A stretch of DNA of 64,000 nucleotides from Catonia carolina (GCA_035578175.1 JAQMRL010000003.1:54606672-54670671); one strand, 5' to 3'; numbered from the stretch's first letter, positions 45,271-57,126 are shown. Made by a program: numbers and translations. Notes: generated by a model not told the origin, from the sequence alone.

Positions 45271-45345
45271 GACTACAAAAAAGTAGTTCTGTTTCTTATT
45301 TCGTGGTCAGCCAATTATATAACTGAAGCATTTAAGAACAGAAGA
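45271..45345 (+). repeat. Rep-A plus fragment, right half of pair
   Basis: From gactacaaaaaagtagttct to tttaagaacagaag, the complement of part of the preceding copy. Both breakpoints lie inside the element. Confidence 0.7.
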
Positions 45346-45654
45346 TCATTGTACATTTAATAACTGATTCTTACATACCAACAGTTTTATAATGTTTATC
45401 TGCAGTACGAAGACGTTTTGTTAGTGTAGTTGCTACAGAACCGGTTAACACTTTTAACCGCAATCACTGAGTCATAAGCGTGTGATCATTTGACTCAACT
45501 CAATAAACTAACCGATAAAGAGCTACCGCTTAAAAATAAACAAAAAGGCACAGATTTTTCACCTAATAAGACACAATGGAAACCCTTCTGCACTTTACCC
45601 AGAACAATCAAAAACATAATAGAAATGATCAATAACAGGTAGGCCTACAACAAA
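45346..45654. other. Nothing recognised; TAGGCCTA at 45640
   Basis: Spacer between the Rep-A pair and the Rep-H match. Confidence 0.4.
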
Positions 45655-45735
45655 GACCCTTATTTAACACTCGTTTCAACTGCGTTTCCAAGAACTTTCA
45701 AATACATTTCATTCGACGGTCATCCAGTATCGTTA
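45655..45735. repeat. Rep-H short dispersed repeat
   Basis: Matches 11335-11405: tcgtttcaactgcgtttcca, aagaactttc, acatttcattc and ggtcatcc in order. Confidence 0.45.
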
Positions 45736-45894
45736 GAATTCATTAATTTCTTACAATAAACAATTTATTTCCTTACTACTTCTTGAATGTCTTTATTATA
45801 AAATTACAATATTGTTCCAAATTTTTTATATAGTATAATATTCTTGATACATTTACTTTTATATTTTTGTAAGTTTTTCTAATTTTTTTGTAAA

Positions 45895-45968
45895 CTTCCG
45901 TATCACAGTCGGGGAATCAACCCGGAACCTCTGGCTTAATAGTAGATCGTCTAACTGACCGAAATACA
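45895..45968 (-). repeat. tRNA-like SINE head fragment
   Basis: The complement of a tRNA-like head: gtcggggaatcaacccgg (B box region), then cttaatagtagatcg and taactgaccg. The body is lost. Confidence 0.45.
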
Positions 45969-46934
45969 TCATTGTTGTTGTATTTTAATTTCATTTTACA
46001 TTTTAAAATTCTGTTACGTAATTAAATTGTTCGCAGTTAAAAAAATATGTGTAAATATTATTTAAATAAGAACACCATTTGAAATAACTCATAACGTAAT
46101 AATTGTGTGAAATTTTTAAAGTACTGGTAATAACAAAGAAAGCAAACATGTTGAAATACAATTATTTTAATTGACTTGACAGTACGTACGAGGTAAAGAA
46201 TTAAAAAATTCTGACAGTTTAAATAAATTGTTAATTTATAAATGAATTCTCTTGTTTTTAATTTTTCTAAAGCGTGAATTTTAATTAGTGCAATTTATTT
46301 TCATAAGTTTAACCCATTTTTTGTTTCTTTTTCTCTATTATTTGACAAGTGAATTTTTTATTTTTTCCTAATATATTTCGCTGTGTTTTTATTTCACCCA
46401 TTTTTCTATTTATTTCTTTTTTTTAAAAATATACACTTATGTACGATATTTAAAGTAAGTTATTTTTTGTCTTTAATCATTTGTTTTAAATTAATTTATC
46501 AGCTGTTTCTAAATGTCTGTGATGGTGTTAGATACGCTTGTAATTTATTTATTTTTAGTAGTGAAATAAATCCTATCTGATTTAAAATTATGTTTTAATG
46601 AGATTTTAAATTCCATTTTTCTATGAGGAACTAAACGTTTTTCTTTATACTAAAATTAGTAGTTTTCATGATTGCCTGTCGGCTGACCACTTGTGAAAGT
46701 ACCTGCTTCACCACTTTTGCCGAGCATTTCAAAGGGATCCGCCCAGTGATTAGACTGGCCTGTTTTCTAGTTTGCCTAAGAACCGACTTTCTTAATACAT
46801 TTAAGGAATTGAATGAAAGAAACGTTGACTATTTACCTGGAACGCTACGTTGCTGTCTTGCGCTCTATGTACAGCGCAAGGTCCCACAAGGCCTTGCGAG
46901 CTTTTTGTTGCGGCCACGGTTTTACATAAAATTT
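45969..46934. other. Unrecognised, with a GC-richer end
   Basis: The 94-residue frame at 46668-46952 lies in a GC-richer block containing ttgcgctctatgtacagcgcaa, a stem-loop made of two 8-base arms (ttgcgctc/agcgcaag-type pairing). No homologous family is recognised. Confidence 0.35.
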
Positions 46935-47130
46935 AAAAAATATTTGGTGTGAAACACTCACTCGACTTTCTCTTGCCAATGAAAATAATAACCAATATAA
47001 CCTAACATTTGTAATAAAACATTAGAAATAAACAAAAAACTAACCTCAATAAACATAACCTAATTTTAATCATGAGTGAAAGACGCAAAATGAAAATCAA
47101 CCTGTTTGGCTTAAAAATACGAAAATCATT
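46935..47130 (-). repeat. Rep-F related block
   Basis: Reverse-complement match to 355-570: cttgccaatgaaaataataa, ccaatataacctaac, cataacctaattttaat and ttggcttaaaaatacg. The start (gtgtgaaacactcac) also resembles 26288-26330 of the palindromic MITE. Confidence 0.55.
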
Positions 47131-47714
47131 GTTTCACGCTAAACTAAGTCTGTAGAAAAAATTCGCTCAATAAAAGTTGTAGATCTTTGAATTTTCTATA
47201 AATTTGATTATATAAATTTTTGTCGTAAAATGCATTCTAAGTAAGGCTGAAATCTCCAAACAAAATCGACTTTTTTACTCGTTTTCGAGAGAAAAAAACA
47301 GAAAATTGCTAATTAGCCCACTGCTAAACTAAGCGTTATACAAAAAATATTATAAATAAAAGTTGTAAGATTTTAAATGATTTACAACTTTTATTGTATA
47401 TATTTTTGCGCTAAAATGCATATTAAAGTCGCAATTTTAAAACAACAGTTTTTTACGAGAAAACAGCCTTTCCAAGAATTTCAGCAGACATGGCGCCTAC
47501 CATATCTTGTAGAGCATAAAAATGTAGTAAATGAGGCGATTTTTAAAAAAAATGGTAGGAGCCGTATTTGAGAAAATCGCAAAAAAGTGAAAAATGACAC
47601 GAATAAACTACTACTTCCGGTTGATCGATTTTGATAAAAATGTTCGTGTTGGGTCCTCTAGTGGTATCTATCTTAAGTTTCAACGTAAAATGCTCTATTC
47701 TTGAGATATTCTGT
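47131..47714. other. Unrecognised, possible Rep-G interior
   Basis: Contains repeated words such as ataaaagttgta (47169, 47356) and atgcat after taaaa (47229, 47413), as if an internal unit of ~190 bp were duplicated. It leads into the Rep-G copy. Confidence 0.4.
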
Positions 47715-47780
47715 TTATATATACACATACACACACACACACGCGCGCGCGCACGCACACACACACACACACACACGCAC

Positions 47781-47815
<35 letters not shown>

Positions 47816-47958
47816 CACCAATGGCTAAAAACATGTCTTATATATAGGTTCACTGAGTCTGAAAGCGTGTACATCCGGTGAAAACTCGATTTCGAAAAAT
47901 CGACATGAAAACAATACTTTCCTTTCTATTTATCCATACAGGCAAAAGAAAGTAAAAA
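47715..47958 (-). repeat. Rep-G with (CA)n microsatellite
   Basis: Bases ~47724-47818 are an alternating CA/CG/CATA tract. The rest (aaaacatgtctta, ggtgaaaactcgatttcg, gacatgaaaacaatactttc, aggcaaaagaaagt) is the reverse complement of 3656-3780. Frames through the tract on both strands are artefacts of the dinucleotide repeat. Confidence 0.7.
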
Positions 47959-48758
47959 AGGAAGAATCTATATATTTAAAACGCAAAATCGCTTCCAATG
48001 TATTTTAAACGGGAATTCTATTAACTCCTAAATACAGAGTTCTACTGAACGGATTTTAATAATTTTTACATGGTTTTAAAGAGTATTCTTTCTTGATTTG
48101 CCCAAAAGTTCTAAACTTTAAATTCATGCTAGTATGAGCTTCATTACACGAAATGAAAAGATTAAGTTTCGTTATAACGTAATGTAATGCGGTTCTCCTA
48201 CATTTAACCCCTCCGTAGCCATATTTCATAAGCATACAGAATATGTGCACTTCTCTTCTCACCGCGGAACACACTCAGCCGGTAAACATTGTGTTAACGT
48301 TCTTTTTTTTAAATTTTAGTTTAAACTCGTCCTTTTCAAGATGAAACTACATATCGTACTACTGTGCTTTAGTCGTTACTCACGTACTTTTAAGTACGGT
48401 TAAGTTTGTTGTTAACTTAAATCATTTATTTAATGATAGGGGTTGAAACCCAAGAACACTGTACGAATTTATTTATTTATTCGCACGGGTCCACTATGCT
48501 AGTTTATTTTATTCTGAGATTAAAAGTTATTGCATTAATATTGCATATTTTTCAACTTTCAAAGGCACTATTTAAAAATTATGATTTCGTTGGTGGAATG
48601 GACTCTCCAAGTATTTGCACTTAGTCTTCAAGCACTCTGTAGCCGAAAAATAAAATTTGGGTTAATTTATTTCAAATTAATCTTAATAACTTACGAAGTT
48701 ACAAGTTAATTTTGTTGTTCTTTAAACAGTGCACAATTTCAATAAAAAACAGCAAAAC
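47959..48758. other. Nothing recognised
   Basis: AT-rich. Frames of 63-72 residues are unsupported. Confidence 0.45.
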
Positions 48759-48915
48759 AGACCGCCTCCGTGGCTTAGTGCACAACGTTCTGGACTACTA
48801 AGTGGAAGGTCCCGGCTAGGATCTGAAAGTTTTTTCACATTCAACCCCACCATCCGTTAACTAAAATAGTCGCTAGTGACCAAGTTGTTGAAAAAATTGA
48901 ACTGAAGTGTGATAC
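48759..48915 (+). repeat. Rep-B tRNA-derived SINE
   Basis: Head gaccgcctccgtggcttagt with an A-box-like segment, then aaggtcccggctaggatctg, where the B box has been deleted. The body includes taaaatagtcgctagtgacc. Confidence 0.65.
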
Positions 48916-49177
48916 ACGCTTTTTAACATAACTGAATAACTTCAAACATAAAGTTATTGTTTTTCTGGTAGAAATTGTACACACTAGATCCAGTCTGCAC
49001 TAGATCTTTAATTACATTAATTAGAAAGAAAGTTACCACCAACTTATTCGATTAACATCTACACCGAACGAGAAAACGAGTGAACTTAAACAGAAAATTT
49101 TTTAAGAATTGAGTGGAAATTACATCGATTTCATGCAAGCTGTAAAATATAATATACTCTTATTATAAATGTTAACC

Positions 49178-49470
49178 ACCGGGTTGGTGCAGTGGTAAAA
49201 AACGCCGCTGGAAGTCAGCTGTTTAACAGCTTGTATTCGGTGACGTAGATTCCGTGGTAAATTTCATAGTAAAGGTAGTTACTTTTATACGGATTTGAAT
49301 ACTAAATAGTGGTTACCGGTGTATTTTGATGGTCGAGTTTCAAATAGCTGTATTTTCTCAAGAATGGTCGGCCTTAGTCTGTACAAAGCTACACACCTGA
49401 ACCTCATTTACACCTCACACAAATCATCCTCATCTCATTGGGTCATGGTTATTATTTTAGATTGAACAGA
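49178..49470 (+). repeat. Rep-C tRNA-derived SINE
   Basis: The head caccgggttggtgcagtggt carries the A box. The body shows aactaaatagtggttaccgg, tcggccttagtctgtacaaa and catcctcatctcattgggtc, in the same order as at 17405. Confidence 0.75.
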
Positions 49471-49974
49471 TTGCAACGCACACACGTTAGAGTTTAAAAT
49501 TTATAAACATGTGACTAAAATTTTTTTTTTTTATTTACCATTGTAGTTAATTTTATGGAAAATTTATGTCAATTTCATTTTACTTACTAATATGTATAGT
49601 ATACAGGTATATTGAAGCTGTTATATTAGAAAAGAAAATTATGCAAATTCTGTAAAATTCTATATGATTTTCATTGAAAATTGTTAACAATTCACACTCA
49701 AATTCACTGTTAAATTATGAATATTTCAATAATGGTAATAAATCAATTGTAAGTCTTTATATTTATATATGTTGCTATAGTAAGAGAATCTAAGGGAATA
49801 TAAATTTTCTAATTTAAATAACATACTGAAAAATTTTCGTTTCACTGATTTCACCTTTAACGGGGGTAATAAAATTCCGTTGAATATTGATTTGTTCGAA
49901 AATTATTTATTTTAGGGTGATTATTTTTGTTTTTTAACTTTTAAAATCTACAGTCTATTTACTTAAACGTATTT
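49471..49974. other. Nothing recognised
   Basis: AT-rich spacer. Confidence 0.45.
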
Positions 49975-50340
49975 GGATCTTTTTGGTTGAGTTAGGTCTC
50001 AGTTCCCACGTGCTGTTTCCATTCAACTTCTTTTTTTTAAATGTAGCTGTTCGCCTGCAGATTTTCCATCACCGTCGTTTTTCTTTCCAAATTTCCGATT
50101 AATGCAGAAAAAAATTAAGGTTTTTTTAAAACCATGTTTTGAAGACTTATCGAAAAGATGCCGTGCTTAATTAATTTGTGGCCTCCCTGAAAGCTTCAGT
50201 GCAGTTTTACGGTAGATTTCTTAAGTTTCCGATGGAAAATCTAGAAATCGTCAGCTGTTTGCTGACCCATTTTGAGATTAAGGGTTTTTGTAGAATTTTT
50301 AGGGTAGAAAATGAAAACGTCCTCGCCGAGGCCGTGTCCA
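49975..50340. repeat. Rep-D dispersed repeat
   Basis: Counterpart of 26660-27050 without the 38-bp LINE-tail insert: here gtgcttaattaatttgtggc is continuous. The frame at 50178-50399 (73 residues, starting MASLKASVQFYGRFLK) lies mostly inside the repeat and is not kept in the other copy. Confidence 0.55.
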
Positions 50341-50436
50341 TGAGTCTTGCTATAAAAAATGCGACTGGAACATTTTCAATCCCCGTATTAATTCGGTGAG
50401 CATGTATCAGTATTATGACCTCGTTTACAGGATCTG

Positions 50437-50690
50437 TTATTGTTTAGATCGTCAGCCGAAAGGTTGGTTTGTACCTCTAAAGGCTTTACTAAGTAAAATG
50501 AGGAGTGAGGTTGTTTACCAGTGCCTTTTTTCTCTGAGTGGAAAATTATTCTTATCAGCATGCCACGTCCTTTGAAAATCATATACTTTCCACCATGCAA
50601 AAGACACCTTTACTTCATTCACCACAGGGTCTGGCTGTATAATGCAGTTCATTACTCTCAGAGAATATAACTCTGACTAGTCTTTCAGAA
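50437..50690 (-). repeat. Rep-A, 5'-truncated
   Basis: Reversed copy from the tail (ttgtttagatcgtcagccg) to aactctgactagtctttcag. The head half of the family is absent, as expected for 5' truncation. Confidence 0.75.
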
Positions 50691-51561
50691 TCTAAGTTAA
50701 GAAATTATTAATCAAAGTGAAATTAATTTTTTATATTTTCTGTCGTTTAGTTTGTCAATTTCGTTCTTTTTTAAGTTTTGTTTTCTATCATTATTTACAT
50801 ATAATTAGTGTAAATTTTCTTCGTGACCGTTTTTTATGGTTATTAATTTTTTTTCATTTCGTCTGATATGTGTCTACCCGCTATTTAGGTTACTGAAAAG
50901 CATCATTTCGATTACATGTAATAGTTCTGATTGTTCTTTTTTCGAGGATTAGCCTTTCTTTTCCCATACTCATGAAATTTGTGTGCCATACTTATAAAAT
51001 TTGTGTAACAAATTCTATAGTCTAACGTTTGATATTTTCAACCCAAAATATATCCGTACCCTCTAATGCCAGAAATATACACGTGCGGGCGCAATTGGTA
51101 ATTTTGTTTAATTTAAGAAGTTATTCGCTGTTTATTAGAATAAATCATTGTCTTTATTTAAAACACTAATTACTTTAGAAGCGTGGTAAAAATATAATTT
51201 AGTTTGCCTTTCATTTACGCTATTTGTAATAAACTAAATACACCGAAATTCGTGTAAATTTAGCATGTCAAATGTTACAACTATATACGTAGTACTTAAA
51301 TGCTTCTCATTGCCCTAGTTTATGTTTAGTCTATTTTTGGGTTTTCGAAACAGAAATTATACATTAACTGTGTCCAATATATCGAAATTCGACTGTCCAG
51401 AGGGTGTCGCAAACTATGACATGTTAACACGTATATTATAGTGTCAGGATCATAACTTGTCAAGAGTTTTATGTACGGCATTACTGTGTTATGTACGAAT
51501 TAGTTTCTTCATTAATTTGACAGTACATTATGTTAACATGAAACTTCAGTGGTCTTACATG
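50691..51561. other. Nothing recognised
   Basis: T-rich sequence, no supported feature. Confidence 0.45.
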
Positions 51562-51565
51562 TTAA

Positions 51566-51954
51566 GTCTCCTCACGCAATAGATTGGTTGCGTTGATATG
51601 TACAATTTCTTCTAAATTTCTTTGATTTTTTTACTTTTTTAGATGTTAGACTTCAGTATTGTGTTCAACTGGTCTAATATTGTCTCATTTGCGTTGTCAA
51701 CCTTATCAGAATCGCTCACAGGGATGCGACTTTACTTAAGTACGATTTTTTTTGGTCTAACGTCCGAAAAAAAAATCGTACTTAAGTAAAGTGGTATCCC
51801 TGTGGGTGATTCTGATAAGGTTGACTACGCAAAAAAGACAATATTAGACCAGTTGAACACAATACTGAAGTCTACCATCTAAAAAAGTAAAAAAAATCAA
51901 AAAAATTTTGAACAAATTGTTCATATCAACGCAACCAATCTATTGCGTGAGGAC
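51566..51954. mobile_element. 389-bp hairpin element at TTAA
   Basis: Almost the whole element is one inverted repeat. Arm 51566-51752 (gtctcctcacgcaatagatt inward) pairs with 51766-51954, leaving a loop of about 13 bases around ggtctaacgtcc. By eye the arms are more than 90% identical. TTAA lies at both edges (51562-51565 and 51955-51958). The termini do not resemble the usual CCC...GGG piggyBac ends, so the superfamily is uncertain. No coding frame is present. Confidence 0.75.
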
Positions 51955-51961
51955 TTAAGTA

Positions 51962-52903
51962 CGAGGGTGGGCTGATAACTAATGCACACGTGCTTGTAGA
52001 ACGCGAACAAAACATAGCAAGATCGCGTAAAAACAAATTAAAGTATAATTTCTGACCTTTAAAATCATATATTTATTTTTCACCATAGTCACCCTTAAGC
52101 ATTACACATTTCTACCAACGTAAAACAAGTTTTTTCATTCCGTCACTCAAAAATTCTTCCGACCTTTTTCGAACCCAGGACGCAATAGCTGCCTTCAGCT
52201 CATTTTCCGAGCTTAATGATTACCCTTAAGGTCTCTCTTGAGTAGAGGAAAAAAATAAAAATCGCAAGGTGCGAGGTCGGGGAAATAAGGTGGATGTGGA
52301 ATCGGTTCAAACTTCAGGTTTCTCAGAACCTCTTCAGTTGTACGCGAAGTGTGAGGACGAGCATTGTCATGTTGCAAGATTATTGGCGCCAGGCTGCCTG
52401 TAACACGACAAACTCGATGTCGGAGGTTTTTAGAGTCTGTATGTACTGAGTAGAATTAACTGTTGCCCCTCGTTCCAGGTAATCAGTCACATAAACATGA
52501 CGAGCATCCCAAAACACAATCAAAAGAAGGTTTTTGCAGATGGTAGTGTTCTGAACTTTTTCAGGTTGGCAATCAAGAAAATTTTATTACCTATCGATTT
52601 TTAGTAGACCTATTAACAGTATCGTCACAATAAACAGCTTTTAAACGACGATGAATCTTACTAGGAGTCACTTCCTCAGCAGTTAAAAATTCGATAACAG
52701 CACGTTGTTTAACTCGCGTTGACATAACATCAGAACACGACGCCATACTTCCACTACTCAAAACTTGGATGAACGCAACGTTTTCAAACTGCGCAATCGT
52801 ATAGAGCAGAAATAGTACTTCCAAATGCCACCAGGTGCGCTTCTGAAGTACATCTTGTTCGCGTTCTACAAGCATGTGTGCATTAGTGATCAGCCTACCC
52901 TCG
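51962..52903 (-). mobile_element. Deleted DD34D mariner
   Basis: Bounded by TA (51960-51961 and 52904-52905), with inverted termini starting cgagggtgggctgataacta on the left and cgagggtaggctgatcacta on the right. Pairing extends ~45 bases through gtagaacgcgaac. At 942 bp it is shorter than a typical ~1.3-kb mariner because the middle of the transposase is missing. It starts seven bases after the hairpin element. Confidence 0.88.
52073..52746 (-). pseudogene. Mariner transposase, internally deleted
   Basis: From ATG at 52746 the frame gives the N-terminal helix-turn-helix region (QRAVIEFLTAEEVTPSKIHR, then DDTVNRSTKNR) and ends at 52591. A deletion then removes the linker. Downstream, with frame changes, come VFWDARHVYVTDYLERGAT with the first catalytic Asp, ILQHDNARPHT with the second, and HPPYFPDLAPCDFYFF with the third. 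Thirty-four residues separate the last two Asp, which is the classical DD34D mariner signature. Several stops follow, up to a terminal stop near 52073. It cannot encode active enzyme. Confidence 0.85.
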
Positions 52904-52905
52904 TA

Positions 52906-53805
52906 CAAACTTTCTAGGATTTTCTATTCACTTTGTTGTTCCATACGATAAATGGATGTCTTCAAAAAAATTGTCTATGTCATCCTTTTCCTTCTGCAAA
53001 ATTTCGTAGTGTTTTTAACAGTTAGATTTTTTTATACGGTGTTCTTGGGGTTGCTTCCACCCAAAAGATGTTACGTATTATGAAAGTGTAAATCAGAGTA
53101 GTCCAGTAAAAACTTACCTAAAGATAAGAGGATAATAATTACCTGTTGAGACGGACAACGATTTTAATGTTCAATATTTAGCATTGGGCTGTCAAAAGTT
53201 TATATTGAATGTATAATTATGACGTTTATTACTATAATTTTGTCCCATTTGTTTAAAATTAAGTAAAATATAATGTTTAAGTGAAACTTGTGTGTTCTTA
53301 ATGTCATTATTCCCATCATAGTCTAAATTTTATTCATAAATTTGTTCATTTTACTTGTATTCTGTATTTTTATCTCTTATATCTTGGTTTGAGAGTCCAA
53401 ATGGCTATTTAGCAAAGTAAATAAAAGCCAGGCCTGAAAATGTGTGTCTCTAAAAAGCTTGGGTTTTATAACTATGTTTACCTCTTCTATTAAGACCTTC
53501 TTCGGTTAATTTAAGTTGAGGAATTCGAGTCTAAGTGTTCTGAATTTTTTATTTTTAACGTAGTATTCCGGTTTTCTGTCTATACGTAATGTTACCTTCT
53601 TTAGTACTTACATTGCATTTATTTTCCGAATATCCCAGTTTGTTAAAATATAATTTAAATAACAAATTCGGTTGTAGAGTAAAAATTACCCAGGCATAAA
53701 TTTATCTAATTAAACATTTAAGTACATTTTTATTATTGTCTAATAAAAAAATTATTTGAAAATCTCTTTTACAAGGAGTCTTTTTCACATACTCGTATGT
53801 ACTAC
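52906..53805. other. Nothing recognised
   Basis: AT-rich spacer. Confidence 0.45.
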
Positions 53806-53952
53806 TTTAAAAGTGAAAAAGATTCCTCTTCTTCTTTTCTTTTTCTTTTTCTTTCTTCTGTTTTCTTTGTCTTTATCTTCTTTCCTCTCCTCTCCTCCTC
53901 TTTTTCCTTTATTTTCTTCTAGTTCTCCCCTCCTCCTCCTTCTTCTTCTGCA
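53806..53952. repeat. Polypyrimidine (CTT/CCT)n tract
   Basis: Almost pure C/T over ~130 bases on the plus strand, with (ctt)n and (cct)n runs. A hydrophobic Leu/Ser/Phe frame (53756-53974) is a direct result of this composition. Confidence 0.85.
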
Positions 53953-55194
53953 TGTTCTTTCATCAAGTTGGTAACCATCACAGCAATGTGCGCTCTATCG
54001 ACAACCAGTCTAAAAGCGCATTCACATCTACACCATTCCAGTCGCGAAGGTTCTTCAGCAACGACGTGGACCGAGTTTACTCATTATTTTACCTTAAATG
54101 GTATTCTGTAACAATCTATCACTTATTTCTGACATTTCATTACTTATCTAAAGTATTCTAATTGTTTTGTGGTGCCTGTAATTTTGATGTTTTTTCAAAA
54201 CGATGGAGTATCCCGGAGGGTTGGTACAGACTTTTCCATGCAAGAATATTTCGACATCCTTCTTTAGTAGTACCACATTTCGACCGCCTCAAGTTGTTAC
54301 AGTGAAAAGGATTATTGCACAGTTTTAATTCTGTTTTTACGTGATTCGGTGTTTTCTATTTTCCTTCCAACTTTTTCTCTTAAGCTTTTACTGATTTAAT
54401 TTTCATCTATATTTTCCTCCGTGAATAAGTTATTAAAAACAAAAAATAAAACTGTTTGTAACATATTTATTTTTATTTTTTTAATCTAATATAATAATTA
54501 ATTATAATGGTAACGTTGACATGTAATTTGTAATTAATATTTTTAATTCTTTTAAAAACCCGTCGCTGTTTTATTTTTAATGAAAAATAAAGATTGATTA
54601 ATGTAATTAATTAATTATAATTCTCTGTGTGAACTGCATTAAAATTTCCTTCGATCATTATTTTTTTTAATGCAGTATTGTTGTTACCCCTATCGTAGTG
54701 GTGGTGGTGATAACACACAGGGTTTCTATTGATAAAGATTGTACATGTCGATAAATAATGAAATATACGAATATAAAACAATAGCGTACAGTTGAGCTGC
54801 TAACTTGTCATTTGTAATGTATGTCCGTTGTCCCCTCCTTTCTTTTGTGTATACATCTGTCCTTCTTTACATACTTATTTCGCTGTATTTTCTATCGGAA
54901 ACAGTAACATTGGTCATTTAACAACTGCCGGTATGTTGGATGTCTGTGACAAATAGATCTTGTTACCAACTGTCATGTTACTACTTATCAGTGAACTTAT
55001 TATGCAATTGTAATTTATATTGTACTGCATACATACAAAATGGATCATTACTTTTCTGTATTATTTGTAATTTATTCTTCGTTAATTTATATTGTAAATT
55101 ATTCATTGCATTTATTACTTTTAAAAAGGAATAACATAAATTTTTATTTTTTTAAAATTCTTTGTGTATACGTTGAATCTGTTCAATTCATATC
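53953..55194. other. Nothing recognised
   Basis: AT-rich. Frames of 64-69 residues at 53952-54161 and 54940-55249 have no domain. Confidence 0.45.
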
Positions 55195-55480
55195 AAAAGC
55201 AACCCCATCACCCAATGAGATGAGAATGATATGTACGATGTGTAAATGAGGTGTAGTTTTGTGCAGACCCAGGCCGACCATTTCTGAGAGAGTATAGTTA
55301 ATTGAACCCCAAAGTACAAAATCAAAGTACACCGGTAACCACTGTCTAGGATTAATTCGAATTCGTATAAAACTACTTTTACTTGGATTTGAACCAGAAC
55401 CTTCGTCTCCGAAAATCAGTTTTTAAACAGCTGACTCGCAGCGACGACTTTACCTTTAGACCAATCCGGTGGTTTAACAT
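55195..55480 (-). repeat. Rep-C tRNA-derived SINE
   Basis: Reversed full-length copy running from aaccccatcacccaatgaga through caggccgaccatttctgag, gtacaccggtaaccactgtc and taaacagctgactcgc to the head agaccaatccggtggttt. The B box complement ggatttgaacc is intact. Confidence 0.75.
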
Positions 55481-56539
55481 ACTATTTAGTATACGAGTAT
55501 ATGTTAGATTTTTTACCGTAGAGGCGTGTGTTGATTGGACTGGTTCTATGTTTTCCCTTGTTTTACAGATTTCACTCCACTGTTTAATTTTTCTAAATTA
55601 GGTACTCAAGAATATTATTGCCAATCTTTAGAATTAAAGCTCTTTAGTAAAATATTATAATAAATTGTTGTATCGATCAAGCTCAAGTTGTTAATTAGTC
55701 ATAGAACTAACAAGAACTATTTTATGAAAATGAAGAATATAATTTGCAACAAGGATTTAAAAATTTACAAATAAGACTTGTGAGATGTCTTCACAATTTT
55801 CTATTAGCAATGCAGGCGTGGACATTCAGAAAAGGAATATTAAAGGTAAAGTGTAGAATATGTAAAGCTTCAGTGAAAAGCAGTGTTTTGAAGGATCAGA
55901 TGTGCGATTTGTTAGTACGAATATGAGGAGTAAACTAGACTTAACAGAGGAGGTTTTGGTTGCAAGGTACATGAATTGAAGAAGTTCGGAATGAACAGAA
56001 GATTATGTGTCAGTAACACTGGAAGATCGTCTGAACGAATGGAATTTTTTGTGTATCGGCTGTGAATTGAGAGAGATTCCGGAGGCGTATATATTGCCAA
56101 GACATTTTGGATGTGGATTTTAGTCAATAGGAGAAACGCAGCTTAATTATTAAACTTTAGAAAACAATGATTTTAATCTTAACTTGTAAAATTGTCAGAT
56201 TCGATTTTGGGGTTTTCAATTCAATTTCGGTGGTATAATCGTAGGAATAGGATGGTTTATATATCTAACGCTATTATAATGATCTAACCCAAGTTCCTAA
56301 TTATCGTATTTTTTATTATTTGAGAAAGAAAGTCAACCTGTACTCTTGAAAACTTAGAATAACGTTTTTGCATTTTAATGTTGACAAGACTGTGCTACTT
56401 CGTGTAGTAGTGTTTGTTATTTTATTAATTTCAAAACATTGACTACTAATGACAGTCATTACCCTATGTACAATACTGACCTGTTTTGTTCAAACATATA
56501 GTTTACTCTATGCTCTATAACTCTAACCACGTAGGGAAT
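55481..56539. other. Nothing recognised
   Basis: A 60-residue frame at 55744-55926 (starting MQQGFKNLQIRLVRCLHNF) and an opposed frame nearby are not assignable. Confidence 0.4.
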
Positions 56540-57126
56540 ATGGTACTAATTCGAGTTAAAGAAAAATCTAAATACAGAACAACAAAACTATTTATAGAAT
56601 GTTGATCAATTTTTCAAGATGATGTTGAACATTTACAAAATAATTCTGTTTTAATGGCTTAAACAAATCTGCGCTTTAACTTTTAATTAGAATTAATTGA
56701 TAAGAAGTAAGATTGCTTGTAATTTTAGCAGTCTTCGTAAGAAACTGAGAAACTTCATCACAAATAACCTTTTGAACGATTCTATGACAGTTTTAATTTT
56801 TTTAAGTCTTCTACTGCAAGCTTTAATTCTGGTATGATCATGTTGCATCGCCAATTGATCGGATTTTTTTCAGAGCATTACACCTCTTATGGGAAAGTTT
56901 TATCCGCGTACTCCTTGCAACCAACTTAATACACCTATTCTAGGCTACGAAAACATTTTCGTACAAATTTGCGTTAAAAACGAAAACGAATTCGGATATT
57001 AAAAAAATCTCAAACAAGAAGTTCGAGTTGTGAATATTCGAGTTATAGCGCTAGTTTTATCGTAAATTTACGAGTAAATCCTAGGGAAACCAAATTTAAT
57101 TCGAATTATAGAAAATTCGAGTTGTA
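56540..57126. mobile_element. Possible pogo/Tigger-like remnant
   Basis: The right end, read inward on the other strand, is tctacaactcgaattttcta then ataattcgaatt and ctataactcgaat. This pattern of repeated TCGAAT/ACTCGAA words is common at pogo/Tigger termini. The left side has actaattcgagttaaagaa near 56548. No transposase motif could be read between them. Confidence 0.3.

Noticed and set aside
46668..46952. 94-residue frame with several Cys
   Set aside because: Runs into a Rep-F related block, has no spacing typical of a zinc or disulfide domain, and no second copy.
47543..47828. Frames of alternating Val-Cys or Thr-His residues
   Set aside because: Direct translation of the CA/GT microsatellite.
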